Below the pieces are notes generated by a model. That model did no database searches, had not been told where the DNA came from, and saw nothing but the letters and a program-made list of their open reading frames with translations. A program made the translations under genes and the position numbers. A stretch of 41,703 bases of DNA from EA-27 sp964396265 (lineage in GTDB: Archaea > Thermoplasmatota > Thermoplasmata > RBG-16-68-12 > EA-27): assembly GCA_964396265.1 (NCBI GenBank), contig CAYNEM010000019.1, forward strand, positions 1-41,703. The letters run 5' to 3'. Within the stretch, counting starts at the first letter, position 1. The number at the start of each line of letters is the position of its first letter. Shown piece by piece: positions 17,867 through 25,945 of this stretch.

Positions 17867-18538
17867 TCACTCCGTTGCTCCGGCGTTCGAGAGCGCCTCC
17901 GCGGTGATGCGGTGGCCCTGCTCCCGGGCGAGGCCCAGCGCCGACTTCCCGCTCTTTCCCCGGAGGTTCACGTTCGCGCCGTGCTGGAGAAGGATCTCGA
18001 CGATTGCCGTCTTGCCCTCGGCCGCCGCTTCCATGAGGGGATTGGACGCGCCCCCTTCGTACAGGTGGTTCGGGTCCGCGCCGTGCATGAGGAGCAGCTT
18101 CACGACCTCGACGTTCCCGTTCGCGACCGCACCCGTCAGGGCGGTGAACTGCCTCTCGTCCTGGCTCGCGAAGTTCACCTCGGCCCCCTGCGCCAGCAGG
18201 AACTCCGCGATCTCCAGATGACCCGTGAACGCCGCGAGACCGAGGGGCGAGAAGCCGTCTCCCGAAAGGGAGTCCACGAGCCCGGGATCCTCCGCGACGA
18301 GCTGCTTCACCCGCTCCAGGTCACCCAAGGTGGCGGCATCGTGAACCGTCAACTCGGGCCCGTGCAGGACGATCGCGTCCGCAACTGCGGGCCTGCCGTA
18401 ATAGACGGCGAGGACGGCCGCGTGAACCCCCTTCTCCGTCCGGGCATTCTTGAGGTCGGGCGCTTGCGCAAGCATCCCCTGGACCCCGGCCAGGTCGCCC
18501 TCCCTCACGGCCTTGAGGAATTCCTCTTGGGACGCCAT
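17867..18538 (-). CDS. Ankyrin repeat protein
   Basis: A 223-residue protein made almost wholly of ankyrin repeats of ~33 residues. Clear repeats include GFSPLGLAAFTGHLEIAEFL, FTALTGAVANGNVEVVKLLL, SNPLMEAAAEGKTAIVEILL and a final partial one; two weaker repeats fill the N-terminal half. No signal peptide, membrane helix or catalytic domain is seen, so it is probably a cytosolic protein-binding scaffold. The partner is unknown. The ATG at 18538 has a weak GAGGC upstream. It sits just downstream of tRNA-Val on the same strand and converges with the phosphoesterase gene. Confidence 0.9.
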   Translation of the reverse strand: MASQEEFLKAVREGDLAGVQGMLAQAPDLKNARTEKGVHAAVLAVYYGRPAVADAIVLHGPELTVHDAATLGDLERVKQLVAEDPGLVDSLSGDGFSPLGLAAFTGHLEIAEFLLAQGAEVNFASQDERQFTALTGAVANGNVEVVKLLLMHGADPNHLYEGGASNPLMEAAAEGKTAIVEILLQHGANVNLRGKSGKSALGLAREQGHRITAEALSNAGATE

Positions 18539-18595
18539 GCGCGGATGCCTCGGTGCGGCGAGTCCGCGGGGGCACTTAACCCCTCTGGCGGTGGA

Positions 18596-18668
18596 TGGGC
18601 CCGGTCGGACTCGAACCGACGATCTGCGCCTTGTAAGGGCACCGTCATAGCCGCTAGACCACGGGCCC
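18596..18668 (-). tRNA. tRNA-Val (anticodon TAC)
   Basis: Cloverleaf of 73 bases on the minus strand: acceptor GGGCCCG/CGGGCCC, anticodon stem GTGCC/GGCGC with one wobble pair, loop CTTACAA (anticodon TAC), T stem GTCGG/CCGAC with TTCGAGT. The discriminator is A. No intron or encoded CCA. A GATTAAC box A candidate at 18691-18697 is about 26 bases upstream and overlaps the stop of the preceding gene. Confidence 0.95.
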
Positions 18669-18691
18669 GGCCGCGGATTGGCGGCGTCGGG

Positions 18692-19273
18692 TTAATCCTT
18701 CCGCTCCGGGGGCTCCCGCGACTCGGGGGGCCTCGCGGTCGCAAGGTCCCGTTCCTCCGCATGCTGGCGTTCCAGCCGGTCGAGCGCTTCATGCCACTGC
18801 CGCGTCTCATCCCGGAGCTCTTCGATCTGACGCTTGAGACGTGGGGACGGCAGGAACAGGTCGCCGACGCCGCGACCGACGACGGATCCGACGACGACGA
18901 GGGGGAACAGCACGACCAAGGACAGCGCGATGCGCGAGATCGAGAACGCGATGAGCGGTGACGAGCCCGTGGCGACGCCCGCGAGGACGGGGCTGAAAAG
19001 GTAGACCCCGACGAGGACGGAGGACAGGATCGCGCAGGCGACGCCCGCCCCGGCGGCGACGACGATCTCCGCGTCCGTCAGGAGGACCCCGAGGAGGAAG
19101 CCCACGAGCAGGGGCACGAGGAGGAGGATCGCCCCGGGGTCGCCGACCGGGATTGCCGAGAAGTCGGAGAAGAAAGAGGCGATGAAGAACGCCGCGACGA
19201 TCACGGCACCGAGGAACGTCCACGCGAGAAACAGGAGGCGCTTCCGCCAAGCGGATCGGGTCCCTTCATCCAA
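18692..19273 (-). CDS. Four-helix membrane protein with C-terminal coiled coil
   Basis: A 193-residue protein with hydrophobic segments near 13-35, 42-65, 67-92 and 105-132, followed by a charged helical tail (~140-180; RLKRQIEELRDETRQWHEALDRLERQ) predicted to form a coiled coil in the cytoplasm. I do not recognise the family. TTG 19273 overlaps the stop of the upstream gene by eight bases and is preceded by GGGTGG, so the two are translationally coupled. It is the last gene of the run that begins with the peptide-binding protein, so it may be an accessory of that transporter, but this rests on context only. Confidence 0.75.
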   Translation of the reverse strand: MDEGTRSAWRKRLLFLAWTFLGAVIVAAFFIASFFSDFSAIPVGDPGAILLLVPLLVGFLLGVLLTDAEIVVAAGAGVACAILSSVLVGVYLFSPVLAGVATGSSPLIAFSISRIALSLVVLFPLVVVGSVVGRGVGDLFLPSPRLKRQIEELRDETRQWHEALDRLERQHAEERDLATARPPESREPPERKD

Positions 19274-19844
19274 CGGGAACCACCCCCATGGGATCGTAGT
19301 ACGGACCGAGCTCGAGGATCGTGAACAAGTCGAAGCCGACGAAGAAGTAAATGAAACGCGGGGCCCAGACGACCGGGTAGTACCTCCCGGCGGCGTCCGG
19401 CCTGTCGAAACGATTCATCTGATCGACCCCCTGCACGGGCACGACCGACTCCACGACCCGGGTCTCGCCCGGGGGGATGACGATGCCATGCCCCGGTTGG
19501 GTCGTGAACCCGCCGGAACGGATCAGTGTCCTGGGAAGGCTCGCGGCGTCGAACCAAGGGGACGCGTCCCAGGGATCCTCCATGTGCAGCCCGAAGTCGA
19601 CGTTCGTGACCTCGATCGGGATGCGCCCGGGATTCGTTGCGGTCATGGTTACAAGGAGAACGGGGTCCGCGCCTGAGGTGCGGTTCCAAACGATCACGAC
19701 GCCGGTGACGGCGACGTTCCCGCTGATGTTCACGTTGATCTCCGCGACGTTCACGTAGTTGATGCTCGTCTGGACGTAGATGATCCCCGAGGCCGCGGCG
19801 AGGACGAGGTAGGCAACCGCCAACACGCGGGCGAACAGGTGCAC
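19266..19844 (-). CDS. Single-helix anchored extracytoplasmic protein, unknown
   Basis: A 192-residue protein with an N-terminal hydrophobic segment (~3-25: signal anchor or uncleaved signal) and a beta-rich outer domain that includes a pattern seen in Ig-like/LEA-type sandwiches (LLVTMTATNPGRIPIEVTNV). A Phe/Tyr-rich segment near the C-terminus (RFIYFFVGFDLF) may touch the membrane. I do not recognise the family. The GTG at 19844 follows the stop of the RING-bearing ATPase gene by ten bases, with GAGGG at suitable spacing, so it belongs to the same operon. Confidence 0.72.
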   Translation of the reverse strand: MHLFARVLAVAYLVLAAASGIIYVQTSINYVNVAEINVNISGNVAVTGVVIVWNRTSGADPVLLVTMTATNPGRIPIEVTNVDFGLHMEDPWDASPWFDAASLPRTLIRSGGFTTQPGHGIVIPPGETRVVESVVPVQGVDQMNRFDRPDAAGRYYPVVWAPRFIYFFVGFDLFTILELGPYYDPMGVVPVG

Positions 19845-19854
19845 GGCGCATCCC

Positions 19855-21051
19855 TCAGAAGACCTTCTTGCAGATGGGGCACTCGCGAGCGTCGATCGCG
19901 CACGACGCGTGGTAGATCTTCGGGCAGTTACACGTCACCTGCTTCGTGCCCTTCGCGACTAGATTCCCGCACGTCGCGCACACGCCCTCCTCGAGGAAAA
20001 TGTCGTCCGGCTTTCGCGTGATGATCTCCCCGGCGAAGTGGCACTGCACGTAGTGCCCGGGGGTGATCTCGCGGAGCGCTGGGCGGACCTCCTTGCACAC
20101 GTCCCGGCGGTACGGGCATCGTGGATGGAAGGAGCAGCCCGACGGCAAGTTGATCGGCGACGGGAGGTCGCCCTTGATCTCCACGCGTCCGTGTTTGGCG
20201 GCGGGGTCCGGCACGGGGACTGCGGAGAGGAGCGCCTCCGTGTAGGGGTGCATCGGGTTCTTGATGAGCTCCTCGGACGGCGCGAGCTCCACGATCTGGC
20301 CGAGGTACATGACCGCGATCCGGTGGCTCATGTACCGCGTCACCGACACGTCGTGTGAGATGAACATGAACGGGATGTCGTACTCGTCCCGGAGGCGGAT
20401 CATGAGGTTCATGATCCCCGCGCGGATCGAGACGTCTAGCATTGAGACCGGCTCGTCCGCCACGACGAACTCCGGGCGCAGCACGAGGGCTCGCGCGATC
20501 GAGACGCGCTGCCGCTGGCCTCCGGAAAGCTCGTGCGGATACCGGGACATGAACTCCTCCGCCGGCCGGAGTTCTGCGGACTCGAGCGCTTTCGCGACCA
20601 TCTCCTCTCGCTCCGCGAACGTCTCGCCGACGTTGTGGACGACGAGAGGCTCCGCGGCCGTCTGAAAGACGGTGAAGCGCGGGTTGAGGGACTCGTAGGG
20701 GTCCTGGAAGATCATCTGCACGCGGCGGCGGAACTCCTTGAGGGCGTCGCCGCGCATCGTGGAAACGTCCACGCCGCGGAACATCATGCGGCCGCGGGTC
20801 GGCGTCTCCAGGCGGACGAGCAACCGTCCCGTCGTGGTCTTCCCGCACCCGGACTCGCCCACCACCCCAAGGATCTCGCCTTGCTTGATGCTGAACGAGA
20901 TCCCGTCGACCGCGTGCACGAACTGCTCCTTCCCGAACAGGGTGCCCATGAACCCGGACTTCACGGGGAACCGCTTCTCGAGGCCGTCGACCTGGTAGAC
21001 CGCGTCGCCCTCGGGCTCCCCGGTGTCCGCGTGCTCGACCGCCTCGACCAT
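19855..21051 (-). CDS. Peptide-type ABC transporter ATPase (DppF/OppF-like) with C-terminal RING-like zinc domain
   Basis: ATPase subunit of an oligopeptide/dipeptide importer, 398 residues. Walker A GESGCGKT is at 65-72, the Q-loop at ~115, signature LSGGQ at 175-179, Walker B VVADEP at 196-201 and the switch His at 233. The C-terminal Oligo_HPY region has four Cys (306, 312, 319, 337), the spacing linked to an Fe-S cluster in OppD/DppD-type proteins. Residues ~358-394 add C-x2-C-x12-C-x-C-x4-H-x2-C-x6-C-x2-C, a RING/PHD-like cross-brace pattern absent from normal DppF. ATG 21051 shares one base with the upstream stop (TGATG). Confidence 0.93.
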   Translation of the reverse strand: MVEAVEHADTGEPEGDAVYQVDGLEKRFPVKSGFMGTLFGKEQFVHAVDGISFSIKQGEILGVVGESGCGKTTTGRLLVRLETPTRGRMMFRGVDVSTMRGDALKEFRRRVQMIFQDPYESLNPRFTVFQTAAEPLVVHNVGETFAEREEMVAKALESAELRPAEEFMSRYPHELSGGQRQRVSIARALVLRPEFVVADEPVSMLDVSIRAGIMNLMIRLRDEYDIPFMFISHDVSVTRYMSHRIAVMYLGQIVELAPSEELIKNPMHPYTEALLSAVPVPDPAAKHGRVEIKGDLPSPINLPSGCSFHPRCPYRRDVCKEVRPALREITPGHYVQCHFAGEIITRKPDDIFLEEGVCATCGNLVAKGTKQVTCNCPKIYHASCAIDARECPICKKVF

Positions 21052-22304
21052 CAAGTCGCCCTCAGCGTTCCCTCGTAAATCTCTTTCGCGAAATGACAGA
21101 GGGACCAGTGGTCGGGGGCGACCTGCACCAGCGGGGGCTCGACGTACTTGCAGACCTCCTGGGCGAACTGGCACCTCGGGTGGAACCGGCATCCGGACGG
21201 CGGGTTCTTCAGGTCGGGGGGCGAACCGGGAATCGAACGGAGACGGCGTCGTGGCCCCTTGATGCTCGGGAACGCGGAGAGGAGGCCGATCGTGTACGGA
21301 TTGGCGGACTTCTCGAACACCTCGCGGACGCCCCCCTGCTCGAACAGCTTCCCCGCGTACATGATGCCGATCTTCTCGGCGACCTCCGCGACGACGGAGA
21401 TGTCGTGCGTGATGATCATCATCGCGATGTTGAGCTCCCGCTGGAGATCGCGGATTTCCGCGAGGATCCGGTCCTGCATGATCACGTCAAGCGCGGTCGT
21501 CGGTTCGTCCGCGATGAGGAGCTGGGGGTTGCAGGCGAGCGCCATGGCGATCATCGACCGCTGCCGCATGCCGCCCGAGAACTCATGGGGATACCCATCG
21601 ACGCGCGATCGGTCGATGCCGACGAGGTCGAACAGCGCGAGGACCCGCTCGCGGCCCTCCTCCTTCGTCATGTCGGGATAGTGCGTGAGGAGCCCCTCCA
21701 TGATCTGGTCCCCCACGCGGTAGACGGGGTTGAACGCGTTCATGGCGCTCTGAAAGATCATGGCCACCTTCGACCAACGGACCGCAGCGATCGCGCGCTC
21801 GATCTCCTTCTCTCTGCGCCTCCGGCGGCGCGAGGCGCTGAAGCCGCGGAGGTGCTGGGCCGCGGCCTTCTGGAACTGCACGCGCAGCTCGTCGTCGGAC
21901 GTCGTCCCACGTTGGACCAGGAGACCGTTGATCTCTGTGTAGAACTCGAACTCGTCCTCCATCTCCTCGGCGGTCTCGAGAATCTTCCCACCCCCCGCCT
22001 GGTATGCAGCGAGCTCCTGCTCCTCGCGCTTCAGGACCTCCTGGACTCGCGCCATCCAGTCCGGGTGGCGCAGCAGCTCGTCCACCTCCGTCGGGAGGTC
22101 AGAGCGCACGAGGACCTGGCCGTCGAACACGACCTGACCACCCACGATCCGGCCGTTGGGCGGCAAGAGCTTGGTGACCGCGAAGGCGGTCGTGGTCTTG
22201 CCGCATCCGGACTCTCCGACGAGGCCCATCGTCTGCCCTCGGTTCAGATCGAACGTGACATCGTCGACGGCGTGGACGGTCCCCTTCTGAATCCGGAAGT
22301 ACAC
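21051..22304 (-). CDS. Peptide-type ABC transporter ATPase (DppD/OppD-like) with helical insertion
   Basis: ATPase partner of the DppF-like subunit. From GTG 22304 it has 417 residues: Walker A GESGCGKT at 30-37, Q-loop at ~185, signature FSGGM at 242-246, Walker B LIADEP at 263-268, switch His 300, and the C-terminal four-Cys cluster (372, 378, 385, 403). The Walker A to Q-loop distance is ~148 residues, about 90 longer than in normal DppD; the extra part (~75-170) is highly charged and helical, with an Arg-rich patch. The first beta strand is encoded upstream of GTG 22304 (frame continues to ~22340), but no ATG/GTG/TTG occurs there; ACG at 22335-22337 sits where a start is expected, after GAGGTGATC. 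Confidence 0.92.
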   Translation of the reverse strand: MYFRIQKGTVHAVDDVTFDLNRGQTMGLVGESGCGKTTTAFAVTKLLPPNGRIVGGQVVFDGQVLVRSDLPTEVDELLRHPDWMARVQEVLKREEQELAAYQAGGGKILETAEEMEDEFEFYTEINGLLVQRGTTSDDELRVQFQKAAAQHLRGFSASRRRRRREKEIERAIAAVRWSKVAMIFQSAMNAFNPVYRVGDQIMEGLLTHYPDMTKEEGRERVLALFDLVGIDRSRVDGYPHEFSGGMRQRSMIAMALACNPQLLIADEPTTALDVIMQDRILAEIRDLQRELNIAMMIITHDISVVAEVAEKIGIMYAGKLFEQGGVREVFEKSANPYTIGLLSAFPSIKGPRRRLRSIPGSPPDLKNPPSGCRFHPRCQFAQEVCKYVEPPLVQVAPDHWSLCHFAKEIYEGTLRAT

Positions 22305-22341
22305 CTTCAGGTGGTCGACCTTCAGGAGGGGGTCCGTCCGA

Positions 22342-25300
22342 TCACCTCTTCCGTAGGCGCGGGTTCACGATCTCGTCGAAGGCGCGTCCGACGAGGAAGA
22401 ACGCAAGGCTGATGAGGGTGATCGCGAGCCCGGGCGGCAGGAGCCACCACCACGCGCGCAGGGCATCGGACTGGGAGACGAGCTGCAGCATGATGCCCCA
22501 AGACATCGTGGCGATGTCCCCAAGCCCGATAAAGCTCAACGCTGCCTCGGTGAGGATAGCCCCGCTCACCGAGAACGTCATGTAGAGGAACGCGAGGGGC
22601 ATCACGTTCGGCGCGATGTGTCGGAACACTATGCGCGTCGTGCTCGCGCCGGTGACCCTCGCGGAATCGATGAACGGCCGCTCCTTAAGGGAGAGCACCT
22701 CCGCGCGGATGATCCGGGCGACGCCGGGCCAGCCGAGGAGGGAGATGACGAGGATGATGTTCCAGATGCTCGCTCCGAGCACCGCCGCCAATGTGATGAT
22801 GAGGGGCAGACCGGGCAGGACGAGGATCACGTCCGTGAATCGCATGAGGATCGCCTCCGTCTTCCCGCCGACGTAACCCGCGATGAGGCCCACGACCACG
22901 CCCACGAGCACGGTGAAGAACGCGCTGAGGAAGCCGACGAGGAGGGCGATGCGGGAGCCCCAGATGACTTGGCTGAAGATGTCGCGACCCTGGCTGTCCA
23001 GCCCGAGCCAGTACTGGTTGCCGCTCGGATAGCCGGCGCACATCTTCCTCGGGTTGGCCTGGGTGCCACAGTTGTACTGGTGCGCCCACGAGGGCTCGGA
23101 GGGGGCGAGGAACTGGCCGACGACGCTGAGGGAGATGACCCCCGACACGTGACCCGGGCCTCCCCCGTAGGTGGCCCAGACGGCGGGATGCAAGGCGCGG
23201 TCGTTCTCCTCTCTCCAGATCTGGGGGATACCGTTGACCGGCGATGGCAACGTTCGCTTCCACGACACATTCCCCTGGTCGACGCGGAGGGAGTACAGGA
23301 CGCCCTTGTCATCCAGCGGATCCGATGCCGTGCCGTTGTTGTGGGTCGCTGCCGCGATCAACACGAGGCTGTCTGAGAAGACCGCGGGCGGCGAGGTGAA
23401 CTTCGCGTCAAGGCCGATCAGCGTCAGGTCGCGGTACATCCACTTCTGGCTCGCCGGCGGGATAAGCCAATCTCCGCAATCCCCGACCCCGTCCCGTCGA
23501 ATCGCGTACAGGCGACCGCTGTCCGAACCGATGTAGATGATGTCGGCGTCAATCACGGGCTGCGTGAGGTTGCCTCCGTCGGGGATGGCGAGGGTGGGGC
23601 CCAAGAAGGCCGCGCCGTCGTATCCGGGGAACGTGCATTGCCATTCGCCGAGAGGGCTTCCATCCGAAGCGTGCCGTGCGACGAGGAGGCTTTCCGGGGC
23701 AGGATCCACATCGGGCGAGTCGACGTAGCCTGTCGTCGCGTAGACGACCTCGCGAAGTCGCTCTGGACCGTCCGCCGCCAGATACACGACCGGGGGCGAG
23801 CGCCAAGGGGAACCCATGGGGACGTGCTGCTGGGCGGCGTTCCACCAGTAGTTTCCCCCGTCTGACGCGTTGAGAGCAAACAGTCGCCCGTCCTCGGTTC
23901 CGACGAACACCACGGAACCCGTCTCGTTGAACGCCGGGCTGTACGCGGGAGATCCGCCTTTCTTTGAAAGCGGCGAGGCGGCGATGTGGACCTCGGACCC
24001 CAGTGATATGTTCCAACGCACCCGATAGTCCCAATCAGTGACCTGCTTCTCGCGGCTCCCTCGCTGGATGGTTCCGGGGATCGAGACGTCAATCGCGTAG
24101 ACTTGCCCTGTCTCTGTTCCCACGACCACGAGGTCCTCGGAGGAGCGCTGGGTGACGTACGAGTAGAAGGCAATGTGGGGGTGACCGGACGCGTCGAACT
24201 CTAGACTGTTGTTGAAACCCGTGTGCCAGTCCGACCGTAGGGTGGTCGACCTCCATGAGCCCGTCCAGTTCGCGAACTTCAGGTCCAGGTTCGTCACGTC
24301 TTGGTAGGCGATTGCGGGATTCCCCGTGGGATCGAACGCCAGGCTCGTCTCCACGCCGACGACGGCATTCGGCGGATCGTCCACCGTTACAGGGGGTTCC
24401 CAGACCCCGGCGACGAGTTGCTCGACGAAGCCCAACGAGCCGTTCCGAGCATCGAAATACGCGATTGCGGGGAGCTGGGTAATCGGGTCCAAGGCGAGAC
24501 TCGCGTATGTGCCGACGTCCTGCATCGCGAAACTCTCGTTCGTCCACACCCCAAACCCATCCCGGTGGGCGTACTTCAGCTCCTGCGCAGTCGCATCGTA
24601 ATACGCAACGTGCGCGTCGCCTGCGCTGTCAAGGGCGAGGCTCGCGAACCGCCCCACATCTTGGCCCAAGCTGTCGTCGGCGACCTCAACGGTGAACGTC
24701 ACGCCGTCCCCGAACGCGTACTTCAGACGGCCCGCGTCACGGTCGTAATATGCCATGTGAACGCCGTTCGTCGCATTGACCGCGAGCGAAACGTATTCTC
24801 CGACGTCCCCCTGGTCCACAATCACCCGGTTCCACGCACTCCCGTTCCACCGCGCGTACTTCAGGGATAGAGAGGTCTGATTGTAATACGCAAGCTGCGG
24901 GATTCCGGATTCGACGGCCACGGACGTGTGGAAGCCCACACTCACAGAGTCGCTGGGGTTCAGCGGCTCCACGCCCCCCCCGCCCGGCCCCGGAGTCGTA
25001 AGGAACACCCATGCCTCATTGACCAGCGTTGCAACCTTCGGGATACCCCGGCCGAAGTCGTAGTACGAGATTACGGGTCGCGTAGGGCCCGTTGTGTTCA
25101 AAGCGAGGGAGGTGAACTCCCCCTCGTCCTGGAAAACCGCGCCCGGGATCTCATGGTACTCCCAATCCGGCGAGCTGCCGTTGAATGTCAGGTAGTTCGC
25201 GCGACCCTCGACCCGCGCCAAATGGTTCAAGTCGTGGTTGAACGCCGCCAGGCCAGTGATCCGTCCGAACAGCCGAATCGGGGGTTCCGGCTCAGGGGCT

Positions 25301-25944
25301 AGTCCGTACCCACGGGCCGGGTCACGGATGATTACGAGGGTCCCATCGCTCGTTCCAAGGTATATCTCGTAATCCGCTGGCCTCTCCACGTGTCCGCCAT
25401 AGTTCATGACCAGAGGGGCGAGGGAGATCGACCGGCTCACTCCGTCGATGTCGCTGCTCACGTTCACGTTGCCGAAGGCCCGCCAAGCGTTGTCGCTGAC
25501 GACCAGCTGCTGATTGATCGGGACAGGAAGGTACTCGTCCGAGGTGACGAACGCGTACAGTCGATCGCCTGCGGGCACGTAAACGCGATCCGCGGGGGGT
25601 TCGATCCTCGTGGGCGCGGTCCGGAACGAGGAGCCCTGCGTGATCGCAGGCGCAATCGCGAGCTCCGTCCCCCCCTGGGCTGAGCTCACTTCCCAGTAGG
25701 TGTCCAACTGGATGAGGTCCTCGTCCGGGGCCGTCCACCGGATAGGGTCCCGGAGGCCCATGAACGGCGCGGCAAGCGCAAGGAGAAGGAACGCGATCAT
25801 GATCGCGAGCCCCACCACGCCGATCCTGGACGCCTTGAACAGGTTCCAGTTCATGGCGAAGAGCCGCTGCCAGACGCTGATCTTCTCGCGAACCCGACGC
25901 CACAGAAGGCTCTGCGGTGTGGCCACGCCCCCTTCGACCGCCAT
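22342..25944 (-). CDS. DppC-like ABC permease with giant nested beta-propeller ectodomain
   Basis: A 1200-residue permease; the family norm is ~300. Residues 1-35 are cytoplasmic, helix 1 is at 41-62 and the OppC-type N-terminus is recognisable. The transport domain is intact at ~971-1200, starting LGLDSQGRDIFSQVIWGSR and including the EAA loop (~1095-1113, GASTTRIVFRHIAPN) that docks on the ATPases. About 900 residues are inserted between helix 1 and this domain. They hold PQQ-like blades (YVPAGDRLYAF, YLGTSDGTLVIIRD; later VVGTETGQVYAID, FVGTEDGRLFALN, YIGSDSGRLYAI) that flank seven ~47-residue repeats (~272-605) with the pattern SLALD-x-G-x-(P/A)-h-(I/V)AYYD-x-LKYA. Cys pairs near the end of the ectodomain suggest disulfides. 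ATG 25944 follows the DppB-like stop by one base. Confidence 0.93.
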   Translation of the reverse strand: MAVEGGVATPQSLLWRRVREKISVWQRLFAMNWNLFKASRIGVVGLAIMIAFLLLALAAPFMGLRDPIRWTAPDEDLIQLDTYWEVSSAQGGTELAIAPAITQGSSFRTAPTRIEPPADRVYVPAGDRLYAFVTSDEYLPVPINQQLVVSDNAWRAFGNVNVSSDIDGVSRSISLAPLVMNYGGHVERPADYEIYLGTSDGTLVIIRDPARGYGLAPEPEPPIRLFGRITGLAAFNHDLNHLARVEGRANYLTFNGSSPDWEYHEIPGAVFQDEGEFTSLALNTTGPTRPVISYYDFGRGIPKVATLVNEAWVFLTTPGPGGGGVEPLNPSDSVSVGFHTSVAVESGIPQLAYYNQTSLSLKYARWNGSAWNRVIVDQGDVGEYVSLAVNATNGVHMAYYDRDAGRLKYAFGDGVTFTVEVADDSLGQDVGRFASLALDSAGDAHVAYYDATAQELKYAHRDGFGVWTNESFAMQDVGTYASLALDPITQLPAIAYFDARNGSLGFVEQLVAGVWEPPVTVDDPPNAVVGVETSLAFDPTGNPAIAYQDVTNLDLKFANWTGSWRSTTLRSDWHTGFNNSLEFDASGHPHIAFYSYVTQRSSEDLVVVGTETGQVYAIDVSIPGTIQRGSREKQVTDWDYRVRWNISLGSEVHIAASPLSKKGGSPAYSPAFNETGSVVFVGTEDGRLFALNASDGGNYWWNAAQQHVPMGSPWRSPPVVYLAADGPERLREVVYATTGYVDSPDVDPAPESLLVARHASDGSPLGEWQCTFPGYDGAAFLGPTLAIPDGGNLTQPVIDADIIYIGSDSGRLYAIRRDGVGDCGDWLIPPASQKWMYRDLTLIGLDAKFTSPPAVFSDSLVLIAAATHNNGTASDPLDDKGVLYSLRVDQGNVSWKRTLPSPVNGIPQIWREENDRALHPAVWATYGGGPGHVSGVISLSVVGQFLAPSEPSWAHQYNCGTQANPRKMCAGYPSGNQYWLGLDSQGRDIFSQVIWGSRIALLVGFLSAFFTVLVGVVVGLIAGYVGGKTEAILMRFTDVILVLPGLPLIITLAAVLGASIWNIILVISLLGWPGVARIIRAEVLSLKERPFIDSARVTGASTTRIVFRHIAPNVMPLAFLYMTFSVSGAILTEAALSFIGLGDIATMSWGIMLQLVSQSDALRAWWWLLPPGLAITLISLAFFLVGRAFDEIVNPRLRKR

Positions 25945-25945
25945 T

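Noticed and set aside
24100..25200. Tandem DNA repeats or a CRISPR-like array in the DppC-like gene
   Set aside because: The periodicity is at the protein level (~47 residues) and the DNA copies are diverged; no identical repeat-spacer pattern exists.
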